A stretch of DNA of 64,000 nt from Phytophthora hibernalis (taxonomy: Eukaryota; Oomycota; Peronosporomycetes; Peronosporales; Peronosporaceae). The stretch lies in the NCBI GenBank assembly GCA_012656075.1, contig JAAKBF010000042.1:248001-312000 (forward strand). Direction: 5' to 3'. Positions 33,930 through 46,855 of the stretch are shown piece by piece. How positions within the stretch are numbered: position 1 is the stretch's first letter; each line of letters opens with the position of its first letter. A model generated the notes under the pieces. The model had not been told where the DNA came from, did no database searches, and saw only the letters and a list, made by a program, of their open reading frames with translations. The translations under genes were made by a program, and so were the position numbers.

Positions 33930-34460
33930 GTTCCCGTCCACGACCATCTCTGTCTCGCCCGAGATCCCGGCAGTCAACAAGCAGCAGATCATTGTAGACG
34001 TGCGCCAGGAGCTGTACGCGCAGGGCCTGAACCTCATCCGTGAGGCGGATGTGCAGATGAACTTGAACGTGGACCTGGGTGAGGGCGAGTGCACCCGCAT
34101 CAGACGGCTGCATTATCCACGACAAGTTCCTGGACTGCATCACGTCGGCCTACTTCAAGGACGCGTCGCTCATCTTGCATCTCGTGTACCCGGACTTCGC
34201 CACCGAGCTGCAGGCTCATGGCATGGCGTCGTGTCGCTCGTTGTGAATTGTTCCCCTCACTCTCTTTCTCATGCTCGCTCTACTACTACGACACTTTCCG
34301 TCGTGAGCGCCTCCCGGTCAACCTGACGCAGACCCAGCGCGACTTCTTAGGTGGCCACATCTACGAGCGCACAGACCGCGTGGGTCTGTTCCACTGTTCC
34401 TGGTCTTCTGCTCACCACAGCATTGGCGATGTGCAGGAGAGCATTCACGGCAACCTTTAA
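33930..34460 (+). pseudogene. gnd: 6-phosphogluconate dehydrogenase fragment
   Basis: Remnant of the all-helical C-terminal domain of the decarboxylating 6-phosphogluconate dehydrogenase of the pentose phosphate pathway. Conserved pieces in order: IIVDVRQELYAQGLNLIREA, GCIIHDKFLDCI...AYFKDASLI, AWRRVVSL, then YYDTFRRERLP and QRDFLGGHIYER near the usual C-terminus, followed by FHCSW. A short conserved stretch before AQGLNLIREA is missing, and the frame changes at least three times between 34080 and 34260. The NADP-binding N-terminal half is absent. It is a dead fragment, perhaps a captured or retroduplicated copy; the functional gene must be elsewhere. Confidence 0.85.
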
Positions 34461-34811
34461 GCGTCTTGTTCGCTTCTCGCTGCTAGCGAGGACATCGGCT
34501 CCACCTTTGCTGGCCATGAGAATTTTATATAATGCCAGCGTTTACGTTCTGTGACATTGCAGGCGATCGAGGTGCGTGCGTTCCGCGTGTGTATTGGCAA
34601 AGGTGCGATGAGGTTGGTGCTACCAGGGCCGACGACGACACTGAGACTGATGGTAACGACACCGATAGCTGGGATGAAGAAGTCGGTTCGTTCAGCGACG
34701 CACTGATAGACTTGGTGGTGATTGTTTCGATGGCCTAGATGCCAATCACACCTGACCGAAAGTGCAACCGCTTCAACGTACTAAGCTTATGAGTCGATCT
34801 ATTCAAAACTA
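34461..34811. other. Flank of the dehydrogenase relic
   Basis: No recognisable coding sequence; only a short acidic plus-strand frame near 34620-34738. Confidence 0.4.
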
Positions 34812-35460
34812 AAGCGTGTTAACAAACGACATATTCATGCCACGCACTTGCACGACAACACGAATGTTAAGCGTGCCCTTCATGGGCAAAGACCGTGGAG
34901 ACCAGCCATACGCATTTTCCACAGTCTTCCACTCCGGTCGACAGACCACCTCAAACTTCACCGACAGCTCCTTCGTGATAGCCCCGGCACCTCCGACATC
35001 ACCGAGTTCTTCACCGAGTATAATGAAGAGAAATCCACCGTTGCCGACTGTGACAGCATCACGTCTTTGTCCACCGCGTACCAGTTTGATAGGCACCAAG
35101 CGGACATTGCTTCGGCAGCTTCGAGAGATCATGCAGCATCGTGAGACCCACGTTAGGAGGGAATTCACCCACCGTCAACCATGGCATATTCCCATCCACT
35201 TGAGGTGCCCCAGGCTTGCAGAACACCGCCAGCGGACAGAAGAACTGGGACTCCATATACGACCGCAAACTGCCGTCCTAAGCAGAGTCCACGTTGACGA
35301 AAAAGTTGCCGTGCACCGCCAGAATCCTCGTCACCAGTTTCTAGTTAACCATGTCGTACACGGCCTCCGACTAGTTCAGGTGCTCGCCCACGGACTTGTC
35401 GTCATCCGCCAGCAGCCGGAGTTGTACCATCACCTCCACGTTACCTACAAGATATCAAAG
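34812..35460 (-). pseudogene. Decayed ORF of unknown family
   Basis: A long protein-like minus-strand stretch, broken by in-frame stops near 35285, 35341 and 35369 and by frame changes. Readable pieces include VMVQLRLLADDDKSVGEHLN, SYMESQFFCPLAVFCKPGAP, MPWLTVGEFPPNVGLTM, VDFSSLYSVKNSVMSEVPG and LNIRVVVQVRGMNMSF. I do not recognise the family. It is probably a former gene, since conserved-looking sequence persists in changing frames for about 600 bases. Confidence 0.4.
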
Positions 35461-37099
35461 ATGAACGATAGTGCCCCACTCTCGTTCTGTTGGCTAACAA
35501 TTACCATCCACTGTGAGACTCAGTCTGCTCGGTCAGTTCGAGCACGAAACGTCTAATCTAGTGGTGCCAGTATTTCTCAAAAACTAAAAGCTATGCCACA
35601 TGTAAAGAAACGATGTATCGTAAGCCGAGATATCCTTAGAAGATGTCAAGTCGTTTGCTGGTGTCTGTAGAGGCGCCATCAGGCGGGCACGCGTGTTGTC
35701 CATGGGCTTGGCCCTACCAAAGCCTTGACTCACGCCGGCTGCAGCACTTCGAATTGAAGTAGCAGGTCTGACGGAAGTAACTAAAAACTATTATATCGGC
35801 ACATGTAAGTTACGGTAGCAACTGCCTAGTGCTACCAGCCCAATTCTCTAGTACTAATGGCGAAGTCATAACATTATTACAAAGCCGCGTCTTCGAACGG
35901 AACAGCTTTGGATTTTAGTCAGTAAACTTGTTTAAATAGGCGCTTCACTTGTGATAACTTGAAGAGTATATATCAGCTACTAAGGACAACATTCTTGCTA
36001 CACCCACGTCATGAAAAATATAAATTTGGTCCGAGTTACGGTCATTCTTAAGATTGGGGAGGGCAGTTACAGTAAACAAAAATGACGTGGCACTCTCTTC
36101 AGGCCTTTGCTCTCTCGATGGCGTGTACAGTATTAACGTTATTTAGTGTGGGCCGTTGGCATGCTACGTTAGATCTAAGATCACTGATCTAGGTGTGTTA
36201 AATATTTTGCCGAGTATCATGTTCGTCTAATACCGTGCGTAGATGCCACCTGGAGCGGACGGTGTTGCGCGAGCACGGTGGAACAGTGCATTCCGACAGG
36301 TAATCTTTCGCTGCGGTCATCACACGTCCAAATCGCCGGCAGTTGCTCCATCCGTCAGTCACCGGTCTCCATTTAAGCTCAAAACTCCTGACACCGGCAT
36401 ACGGATACGTTGTGTTATTTGGTCATTCTTTTAAAAGGCTGTATGGTCAGTGTGCTCCTAATAAAAACATTCGTTTTGTTTCTCAGTGAGGTACATTGAT
36501 GTCATTTAGTTGCTTTGCTACTACTAACGACTTATTATGTCCGTTTCTTAGGCTGCCTCTTAATAAACCGTCGGCTGAGAAGAAACGTTCCCATATTCGG
36601 GGACATTATCCTCCCGCGTCTCTCAGGGACGCTGAAAACCCCTCTCGTCGAGGTGGCAATCCATTTCTCTTAAAACCAGTGGTCGACGTCACAATTCGCC
36701 ATCCATCTAACCTGGTGCCATGTATTCGATTGGTCACCTTCGCTCTTCATATCCGTCTGCCTGCTTCGTTTCAAACCCATGGCTTCATTGGTCCCAATCC
36801 TCTATTCTGTTGTATTGATCGAAGGTGACGCGCCCAGGACAACACCGCCACTTTCACGATCGCCCTTCGGCATTGCTAATAGTCCGTCTTCAGGTGGGCC
36901 CCTTCGGTGGCCGTCGGGCACGGTGCTGCCGTATGATCATCTCGCTATCCCCACGATATAAACCGGAGAGAAGCCCTGCTGCTCGCACGCCTTGACTCCC
37001 ATGTATATGCCCATGTTTTCTGCCATGGTGTTTGTAATCGTGATCGTCGCATACGGCATGCTTGCAGCCACACCACTTGGTTACTACCATCGTTATCTA
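35461..37099. other. No recognised gene
   Basis: Mostly AT-rich. A plus-strand frame at 36496-36828 is motif-free. It may include the 5' part of the LINE that becomes recognisable after 37100. Confidence 0.4.
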
Positions 37100-39335
37100 C
37101 AGTGCGGATAACATCACCCCTTGTTGCTCCAGGACCCCGGTTCCCACGGGATCCCCATCGAAGAACAGGACGTAGTTACAATCTTTTGGCGTCATCTCTC
37201 GCGAGATGCTGTCGAGCCCGCTGTTCAGCATTTGCTTGACCACCGCAGCAGCCACCCCAAGGCCTTAGATGGGGCCCCGCCAGGGATTAGTTATGCATGG
37301 AGTGATATCCAATCCGTAAGCGATTCACCAACGCATGTGTGTGATACCGAGCCGACACCTTGTTCATTTCATCAAAATGTTGCACTCGCCATCTCCACGT
37401 TGCCTAAAAGTACAACGATGCACCGAGTCTCTAGCTACCTTCACAAATATGGGTCACGAACGCATCCATCCAGCTTGCACCCGTCCGAATGCTTGCCTTC
37501 CTGAGGAGTTGTTATTCAATCGGATGCCTGCATGCTTCAACTACGCGTCGGCGGATATGCAGATGACACCGCGGTGTACCTCATGCCCCCAACCGAATTG
37601 GTGATGTCACGGGACATTACGCGCAGATTTGGTGCATCTTTGGACTCCGACTCAACGACGCAACAACCATAGCATTTTCATTCAACGGGAAGCCGGGGTG
37701 TGGGTCCCTGTCAACGCCACTCGAGTATCAAGAAAATGGCGTAGCTGGCAGGGACCTTGGTCTTCAAGTTGGAAGTCGGATTGAAGGGGGACGATCGTGG
37801 GAGGTGGATGACACTCAACCGAGAGTACGCCTCAATCTGGCGAGTCTTAAAACTACCACCGTAGATCAACGCAGCATGATTTCAGCTGCGATTATCGCAC
37901 CCATGCTCTCCTACATAGTACAACACGACGGTCCTGCTACGCCCACCATCACCAGATTCAGTGAAAAGCTTTGACATTATGTATGACACGCGAACTTCTC
38001 TGAGGGGGTGGGCGGAGCACGAGCATGGCTCGATTCAGATTTGGCAGCACTGGATAGAACGCAAGAGGGAACTGGTGATCCCTGATTTGCGAGTGGAAAT
38101 CATGGCTATGGCGGCTGCGACGGTGAACAAGTGGGCAGTGCAGGGTTCTATGGCGATGCACATCATATGAGATGTACTCATTGCGGCATCGGTCACGCGG
38201 AGTATGCCGTACCCCCAATGCACTACTCCACCCAACGACTGGATGCAGGTGCTCGCAACGATGTGGGCAACGGGGAGGAAGATTTCACATAAGCAGGAGG
38301 GGCGAACCTACAGGCGCAACGACCTCAAATGGTCAACGCCATGTGGATCATGACGGATGCATTGAACGGCCTCGCCATCACCCCAGTACGTAGCGACTAT
38401 CATGTGGATGGAGCACTACTGCTCTGCTCAATTTGCCGGAAGATGGTGGACGCAACAAGTCTATCTTGTTTAGAGTGGATAGCAGAGTCGAAGTTGGGTG
38501 ACTTATTTCTGTACCATGCGGATAAAATACATGTTACCTGCTGCTATTTGGGTGACGGGAACCGACATAAGAGAGAAGCGGCTTGCAGACGTTTGTTCAT
38601 GGCGGTTGGTGGCTAGTGCAGATTCACACCAAGCAACGATTGTGGCCAAACAGATCTCAACCGAACCTGCCACCGCTCATCATAGCCTTAATCGCGAGCT
38701 ACTCTCTAATCCTTACGACGAGCTATGATGCAAAGGAGGTCCGGATGCTGGGAACTCCGGTGGATCACCCCCTCGCGGCAGAGGTGGTATCGGCGGGAAC
38801 AATGACGATTATGGTGCGTTTAACGCAGTAGGTGGGGAAGATCCAGATATATAGTCATCGATCAAAATGGCATCGAAGCCGGAGGTCAAAGTTAACTATG
38901 TTCACCATCATTCGCCACCTCACCTTTTCGTATGTCTGTGGATAGCGGGGCAACAGCGGCCTCGCCGGCGGAAACACTACAAAAGCTACATTGCGCATGC
39001 GTCTCGGGCGAGGGACACCCAAGAGACGACGAGAGCAGAACGGTGGAATGAAACGAATAAATCGGCGGCAGCTAGACTGGCCACACTGGAATAAACGAAA
39101 AATGCTTGTCCTCGGCCCGTGTGGAGGGTCAGTCTTATACTGTATGAAGGCCCGGACGTACTCATTGTACGATATCCGCAATGCACTTTTGAGTTGTCCA
39201 CACTACCAATGTGTCCATTTGGCTGGCATGGACATCTATCACGAGGTTTGGACGTGTCCGGCGGCTAGACAATTGAGAGCGGTTTTTGTCCTCCAATATA
39301 AGGAACTAGGCATCCGCAAACATACGATTGAATAA
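37100..39335 (+). mobile_element. LINE (non-LTR) retrotransposon relic
   Basis: The reverse transcriptase active-site box GYADDTAVYL is at 37553-37582. Downstream come YLGLQVGS-like DLGLQVGSRIEGG, then LASLKTTTVDQRSMISAAIIAPMLSYI, LVIPDLRVEIMAMAAATVNKWA and near 39210 a zinc-binding end (SCPHYQCVHLAGMDIYHEVWTCPAARQL). This order is that of the RT, thumb and C-terminal cysteine/histidine region of LINE ORF2 proteins. Frames change repeatedly and stops are frequent. Endonuclease and ORF1 are not recognisable, so the copy is probably 5' truncated. No poly(A) tail is obvious. Confidence 0.85.
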
Positions 39336-42300
39336 GCGTGCTGAGGGCTAGCGCTATCGCTGATCTAGGTCTTTTTGGGTGTCCTGCATCCGCAAGCGTA
39401 TCCGTCTTCTCGTGCACGTCCCGTACTGGTGCCCCCTCCACTAGGTCTAGCCTCCTGATTGTATTGTCTGCGTGTTTGCTGGATACTCTCCGGAACATGG
39501 CTCGTGTGATCTCTCCCGGCCAGTGGTGTCCGGATTTCAATACTCGCTACCAACTGAGCGTTGTCCTCGTAGTTTTGTATTCCAGTATGTGACACGAAGT
39601 GGCTGTAGATTTTCTCAGTTGCCTTGTTCGCCTGTCTGATGGAATATTTGGACGGGATGAGTGAAGAAAGATACTGTAAGGCGTCATTATGTAATGTGTA
39701 ACAAGTGACCGTTGGGAGTGAAGTGGATTGAACGTGCAGCCACGGATGGGCCCACAGGTCGGGAAGTGTTTATCGGAAGAGGCCTTATTCGGTGAGATTA
39801 GAATACACCATGTCCGGACCGCCGATTCCCTGACAGCAGGACAACCTAATGTATAATAGTGCTCTCGATGAACATGTCCTGAGTAGCAGCCTGCCTCTAC
39901 TTGGTTCGAAGCACCGAACAAGATCCATCAAGAACCCCATGGCATTATACCAACACCAAAAACACACATGACCGCCATGAGAGATTCAATTTCCAACATT
40001 CCAGAACAAGATTCGAGAGTTATATCTCACTGGATGAGGTTCCACTGGATGGAGAATACTCTCGATGATATACCCAATCCAGATCCAGCACACCCCGAGA
40101 TGAAGAAGTAATATCGTACTAATTGACCAAGAATCATTAAGATAACCTGAAGGAACGAGGATTGGCGAAGACATCCTGGATGAAGGTCGGACTGGAAGAA
40201 GGGTCGGTTCCAATATATTTTTCCACGGTCCTGTACCTAGGCGTCATCATCATCAAATGATGTGTGAGATGCGCACCGTCATCAATGATGTGTGAGCGCA
40301 CCCAGAAGTTCGCCATCATCAACGCACATAGTGAAACCAAGTCAACGTCAGCAGGAGTGAACGGAAGATAGGAGGAAAAACCGACAAAACAGGCCAAAGA
40401 TAGCGAAGGTAGATAACAACAAACATAGTTCAATTTTCCAAGAGCAAGACACACGGTCTCGCGGAAGGGTGGAATCGTCGAAGTCTTGTGCCGCGTGGAG
40501 GTCAAGCCGGCAGGACCCATTCCCGGGGCCCGAAACTGCGGACACTCAAAGCCGCACCGGAGCACGAGTCTGGCTGTGTGGCTCCAGAAAAGATCAAGTT
40601 CGAATAAGGCAGGGACTGACTGCTCGTGCGGTTGGACTGATCTATCTGTTCTCAAACCCTAGTTGGACGTTGCTCAGTGAGTGCCGTTCATTTTATATTA
40701 CCCTGTGGTGTTAGGTGGTCCCCAAAGTCTCGATTGATTGACTACTCTGTGAAGAAGAAGTGTATTTGTGTGTGAAGATAAAAATTGTCCCTTACTAAGT
40801 GAGGATGGTGCGCGTTGAGTGCGAATTCATCCAGAGTTGATCAGTACTCTGGGTGTTAGCTCCAATTGAGACTGGCGAAAAGACCCCCACTTCAGGGTTT
40901 ATAAGAATTTTTGTGGTTGTATATTTATATTTGGAACTCTGTATTCTGTTGGGTTGTCCGAAGGAGAGATCTATATGTGGTCTACATCATTCAGTCGTGC
41001 CTCGCTGCCTATTTAAGTGGGTTGGCGGAGCTCTGTGCTCATCTTGTCTTCAGTTCGTGTAAGCTAACAACACATTTCACGCGGTGCAGTCCGGGATACC
41101 CGAAGGTAAACGATACCTAAAGGGGTTGCCAGAAGGCCACACGTTACACTGGATGATATTATCATTCAGTCAGAGAGGGTCTGGGAGCGCTATACACCTC
41201 TGGACGAAAAGGCGTTCACCCGCCTCGGCTCAGTCGACTAGGGCCCTCCGCTGGCAAATTATCGAATTAGGTAGATTTGCAAAGGGCGGGAGGGTGCGAT
41301 CTGCTGTGGGCTAATCCGTTATGCGAAGAGGTGCCTGTTAGCTCTCAGATCGGATTCAAATCGGCTGCACCATCCCTAAAGCCTTTACAAATTGTTTCTC
41401 GTAATTTAAGAAAATCGCGTCTTTATCAACTGAGGAGAAAAAGTCGTGTACAGAAACGAGTCAACGTTTTTATGCCCCTGGACGGGGAAATATATCTTTT
41501 AAATTTCATTTATCGTGGTAGTGGTACGGTTATGTTCTACGACTAGCTCAATAGTGATTAATTCGGACTTCATTGGTGTGGACCACTCCATCATATTGCG
41601 TGGCATATAAACTTTAAGTAAGACGTCTTATATATTTGCCATTTCGTATTAATCACCCGAAGGATATAAATTCACACAGCTATTTTTGTCGGTTGTGACA
41701 AATTCTAACAGATGAAACCTAAATGGTAGTATACGTTAAACGGGGCCTGGTCTCGAGCTAGAGTCGAATACGTCGACAATCTCTACATCTCGAGCCCGGA
41801 GCCTCAAAAGTATTTTCGTATTCAATATTCAGCATAATTATATCTGCCGTTTGTAAATGGACACTCACGGCAGTGATGTCGTAGTCGGTCTCGATATGTG
41901 GAGGGCTAAGAATGTACCTCACGGATTCCCGGCTACCAGGATTGAAGTCTGTGAATTCGGGACCGATTCGTGTAAATTTGTATAGACCTAGATATTAAAT
42001 TACCGACCATCCGCTTTTGGGGTGAACGGTCAGCATCGCTCACTCGAAAAGGCGTGAAACTGGAGAAGCCGGGTCAAGACAAGGTCGTCGGTTCCGCGGG
42101 CACTGTATCACTGGGGTGGCGCTTGAAGTACCAGACGATTCAAGAGGGAACGACGCTCTCAACGACACATTATGTTCAGACACGGGCCTCTAACTCCCTG
42201 TGGCCGCTACGTTCGCTGGCGCCGTTTGCGTCGGTGACCAGTTCTGCGTCTGAGACGACTGACGCTATAGACACTGGACTAGAGCGACGGTTCCTCGATA

Positions 42301-42684
42301 GACAGCGCATGGTCCCCGTCGGTGATGCGGTAGAAAGCGGCAAGTGAGGACTTGTAGCGTCACAATGTAGGAAGAGTAGATATAATGTACTTGTGGTATT
42401 TAACCAGGAGGAATCCCAACGGTTTTCATCGACAGCGACTCATACCATTGATAATACAAACTTATACAACCTGTTCTGCTTAATCATCGATTGGAATTAT
42501 TCATCTAAGCTTGTGGTGAAGTTGGAGACAACTCCGACCAGTGAGCAGTTTTAGATATTGTAAAGTCAATGTTGTACTCATACGAAGGTCTGCGTTTAAA
42601 GAAGGTCTATGGTTGGGCTTGTTTTGATGCGCAACCCCACGGGAGTCCGGGATCCTGGGCGGTGTCCGGGATCTCCGAGATCGC
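39336..42684. other. No recognised gene
   Basis: Short frames only. The part from about 40130 to 41560 has a simple composition that could be LTR or leader sequence of a retroelement, but no pair of repeats or coding domain confirms it. A 43-codon frame from 41858 (MDTHGSDVVVGLDMWRAKNV) faintly recalls a retropepsin flank; not assigned. Confidence 0.35.
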
Positions 42685-43220
42685 TCACCTGGACGGTAAC
42701 ATAAATAAACTACGCACGTTGGCAAATACTACAGAAAACGTAATCTTGTTCTGTCCGGAAACGTTATATTCTGCCATACGTGGAGTCAGCCCGTCGTATT
42801 TGGCCGACATGAATGTCATACTGATCTCAAGCGCAGAGGGCATGTATTTACCTCTGGCCTCAGCACATGTGCAGAGCTTGGCGCTGCCATTGTCCCATTC
42901 ATACACCTCGTACGTCGACGCGTACGTGAAGAAATTCTCCGACGACAGCGTCAGGTCGTTGTGGTACGAGTGGTTATAATACGTGACCGTGCCGTTGATC
43001 ACCTGTCCGATATCATGCTATATGGACGAGTAGCACCTCTGCAGTCCGTACGGCGCCTCGCGTGATAGCCTCACAGCGTACGGTTGGGCCACGCCGCGTA
43101 GTTCATCACGTTCATGCAATCGGTGAACTGGATGAGGTTACCCCGCCAATCGTTGATCGGAATGACCGGCTTAACCATGTTGTTGCCGAACGTGGCATAA
43201 TATATCGTTCTTCTAAATAT
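42685..43220 (-). pseudogene. Decayed ORF of unknown family
   Basis: The frame at 43002-42685 is open for 105 codons and rich in Tyr, Asn, Ser and Thr (VTYYNHSYHNDLTLSSENFF, YASTYEVYEWDNGS, GQNKITFSVVFANVRSLF). One frame over, upstream, MVKPVIPINDWRGNLIQF and CMNVMNYAAWPN appear to belong to the same ancestral protein. The composition suggests a beta-rich protein. I do not recognise a family; a secreted protein or a capsid-like protein would both be guesses. Confidence 0.4.
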
Positions 43221-43855
43221 AGTCCAAACAAATAATATGATTTGCATATTGACCAAAACGATGCATTATGCTGCGTTTTACAAATGTCACCTAAAATATT
43301 TTCTGTGACTTGTTCGAAACCATATAATATAGGCACCGAAAAATAATATCAAAACGAGGCATTATGCATCGTTTTATCGTTTTCAATTTATCTTGATTAA
43401 AGTATTTATATTTTCAATTAGAAGATGTATGGGGAACAAAAGGGTTAAGCCCTTCTTCAGCCAAGTTGGTGGTCGACACGATTTCTCGATGCTGCCGTTG
43501 CAGATCCTCGGACCGTCCATCAGTACTTTCCGTACATGTATTGACAACTACGACGAAATACGCATTGAAGGCTACCAACAACTTCGACAATATTCTGAAT
43601 TGTGAATCGGCGTTAAAAATAAATCGCAAAGGCGGTTTGCGTATTAGCGGCATCCGATATCGATAATCGGTTCAAACGCCGAAAGGATTCCAAGGAACTA
43701 TCCTAAATCGCGTCATTGTTCTCAAAGATGGCCAAGTCTCCGACTATATATAAAAACTTAATACACTACCAGCCTAATTCTCAAGTTGACCATGTTTTCA
43801 GGGCCAGTTTGTCCACGCGTGTCCTTCGTCCGCCATTCACGTCGGCCATCACTTT

Positions 43856-44206
43856 TTAAACATCCTCCCTCCACACCTCGATGCAGTACTTCATGACGTA
43901 CGATCGCAGCCCTGGACGCGATGTCATCAGCAGTGCCACCACCATCAACACCTGTTGTGATAGCCAGTAACCTCCTCCGTCGGTGGTCCCCAGTCGCACC
44001 ATCATCCGCCGGCAGAAACGAGGGGTCTGTTTGGGGAAAGCAGCGTTCATGACGACGGGAACGCGCGACACCAGCGCATTACCAAACGTGGTGAAGGCAT
44101 GCATGCCGACAAACAACTTCCGTGCTGCGTCCTTGTATCTATTTTTCTTATTGTAGAATATGTGACGTACGTCCCCTCTGCTGGGACCAGGGCAGTTCCA
44201 GCGCAC
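43856..44206 (-). CDS. Hypothetical ORF, 116 codons
   Basis: An uninterrupted minus-strand frame with protein-like content (NRYKDAARKLFVGMHAFTTFGN, YWLSQQVLMVVALLMTSRPG, YVMKYCIEVWREDV). The end may be one helix-rich segment. No family is recognised, and it may be a fragment of a larger decayed gene. Confidence 0.3.
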   Translation of the reverse strand: MRWNCPGPSRGDVRHIFYNKKNRYKDAARKLFVGMHAFTTFGNALVSRVPVVMNAAFPKQTPRFCRRMMVRLGTTDGGGYWLSQQVLMVVALLMTSRPGLRSYVMKYCIEVWREDV

Positions 44207-44891
44207 ATATTATATATGATTAGGCTTGGCTGTTTTGCTGTATATGGCCCTCACTTGACATTTACTAACATGAACTTTACAGTAAGTTTCACGTAATAGT
44301 GTATGTAAGGGTATGAGTTTATTATTACCCCTGTAACCAATGCACAATGCGGTAAACAATACCAGGCTGCGAGGAACACGGCTGTCCAAAGCCGCCGAGC
44401 AGATTAACCACTTGCACAGCCGAAGCGTACGCTATTAATACCACCAAAAATTCCAGGAATGCTGTTTTTCTATCAGAAACTGTTCATTTTGATAAGTTCC
44501 GAGTCTCTGAAAACAATTACGGGAGGCTACAGAACTTCTCGATTTTACCTTGATTTGCGGCCACTGACATGTTTACGATTTTTACTACACACTTACTAAC
44601 AGTAAAAACATGTACAGTTAGCTATACTGTAAGCGTACACGGCCCACCCTATATATGATGTAGCAACAAATTGCTGCAAAAGGACAGCTACAAGTTGGTC
44701 GCAAATGTATTTCGTGTAACTCAGAATTTAATTGTGTGGTGCTGTTGTCGATCCCTAGGTTGAGGTCGACGACATCGGACGTACTTGTCTGGAAGCACAA
44801 GACTGATGCATTTCATTAAACTATTAAATGTATGTGTAATCCTCTTAAGAACTGGGTCCTGCATCGTTAAATGCACCTAACCACAAGATAT
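44207..44891. other. AT-rich, no gene seen
   Basis: No recognisable coding sequence or repeat before the first AACGTTGC word at 44892. Confidence 0.5.
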
Positions 44892-45381
44892 AACGTTGCA
44901 TTAATAATAATAACGTTGCTTCAGAAAAAGCCGACACCTTAATTACGAGAGACCCAAATCCATCATTTACCTCGATTTTCCCTCAGGTCAAAGAAACTTA
45001 TTTAACCATATTGCGGTTGGGACCCTAAAACCCAGCAATATGCTAAATATTAACGAATCATAATGACGGATTTTATTTTTGACCAATCATACTATTTGAG
45101 CTTCGTTTAACTACAATAATTGCAATCAGTATTGTAAAACCACGCAAAATGATAATATTATGCTGCGGGGTGGGGGCTAAAACCAAGCGTTTATACATGT
45201 TTAACATTTTACTATGGAAATTGGGAATACAAATTTTAAGCATATTGTTGGCCTCAATGGGGTTAAGTGAGTTTTCTGCTTTTATTTAGTGTGGTGCTTA
45301 GCAGGGGTCTAATGAGTACTATTAATAACGTGTGATTTCGCAACTCCCATTTCGAACGAAAGAACTGTTCGCACGATTGCG

Positions 45382-46492
45382 ATGGACCTGCGCGAGCGTG
45401 CAACGCGAAAGGCACCGCAGTATCGGGAAATGGGTCAAGACCACCCAAGAGATGAGGCCTACTGTGAGGCAAGTGACAGCCCGGCGCGTGAGCCAGTGCG
45501 AAAGAAGGCTCGTAAAGAGCCTAAACGTAAGTTTGAAGTCGTGTTAATGACTACTTGTTTGTAGGAATCCTCTAAACAGTGTTGCAAATATGTCTGGTTC
45601 TATGGAGCAGCCAAAACAATACGTAAGTAGAAGAAGGGCGGGATCTCGACTAGGCGAACAACACGAGAGTTAGGTGGCATTAACTATATGGTTTTCCTAT
45701 TACAAAGCCCTATCCAACACGCCCAAGCCCAGCGTCGCTGCGCCACCCGCGCAGATAACGAATGGGGCTGCATCTCCCATGCAGAAGTCCGGAGGTGGGT
45801 GTACGTTGCTATGTTAAACGTTGTTGTGCTTATGTTGCTGAATTTAAGTTGCATTAAGTACTTTACTGACGTTCACTATAATGTGTTACTTGCACAAAGT
45901 CCCACCCAAAACACTGAAGTCTAACACCGCTGCACCACAGGCTGCATCGCCCTCGCTCAAGTCAACTGGGACTGAACAGCCCGGCCAAAGTCCAGACGAG
46001 CAGTGTCACACATGCAGAAGTCTGGAGGTGGATGTAAATTGCTTTGCTTACGGATCTGAGTTAACGTTGCTGTGTTACCGTTGCTGAACTTACATTGCTT
46101 TTGTACTTGGTTGACGATCATTGTTTTTTAGTTCCGTAGGCTCACCCAAAACACTGAAGCCCGGCACCACTTCGTCTTCCGCGCATAAGGCTTCCGGGGC
46201 TGCATCGCCCCTTCCAACATTAGTAATGCTTTACCCGCCGTGCAGAAGTACAGCGGTGCTACGCTGCCCGCGCCAAAGCCCAGAAATGTTATGGCCCCCA
46301 AGCAGAAGCTCCGCGGGACTGGATCACCTTCTCCAAGCCAGGCAGCGCTGTGTCTCCTGTGCAGAAGCATAGTCGCGTTGCACCACCCCGTGCGGAATTT
46401 CAGCGGCGCTGCGATGAAGGCAAAGTCCAGGGCTGGAACGAAGAGTGATCCCACGAGGCGCAAAGGTGGGTCATCGACATCATATTGGTTTT
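45382..46492 (+). pseudogene. Low-complexity Pro/Ala/Lys ORF with repeated exons
   Basis: A frame at 45382 (MDLRERATRKAPQ...KKARKEPKRK) is followed by repeated segments of the type PKTLKSNTAAPQAASP and PKTLKPGTTSS...AASPLP, each ending near a GTGTACG or GTAAAT donor-like site. Between them lie stretches rich in ACGTTGCT. This reads as duplicated exon-intron units of a basic, disordered protein. Its function is unknown. Confidence 0.4.
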
Positions 46493-46855
46493 AATTATTT
46501 ATCATTTATAGGTGTTGTTGCGTGATACGTAGCGAACCGCATACAAAAAGAAAACGCGACTGCATGCAGTAATAACGTGAAACCGATTGGAACCATCGGA
46601 TCGAGATCAGGTTACGTTGCTTCTACTAACGTTGCTTATAGAAAGGTTGCATATATTGAAGTTGGTGTTTAATGACATGTTTTACGTGATACAAGTGTCA
46701 GACAGTACTACATCAATGTCGAAAGCAATCAGGCACGTCTTCTCGCCGCATGCATTAGCTTCTAGCAGTGATGAATCGGCCTCCGCCAAAGATGGGAATG
46801 ATAGCGACGTGTCGCTCACGCAAGTGACAGACCCATTCACTGATTAGATCTAAAC

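Noticed and set aside
34816..35556. Plus-strand frame of 246 codons
   Set aside because: His/Arg/Thr-rich composition typical of an antisense frame; the minus strand reads as the more protein-like sequence.
42685..43220. Assignment of the Tyr/Asn-rich ORF to a viral capsid gene
   Set aside because: Composition alone is not evidence; no diagnostic motif was recognised.
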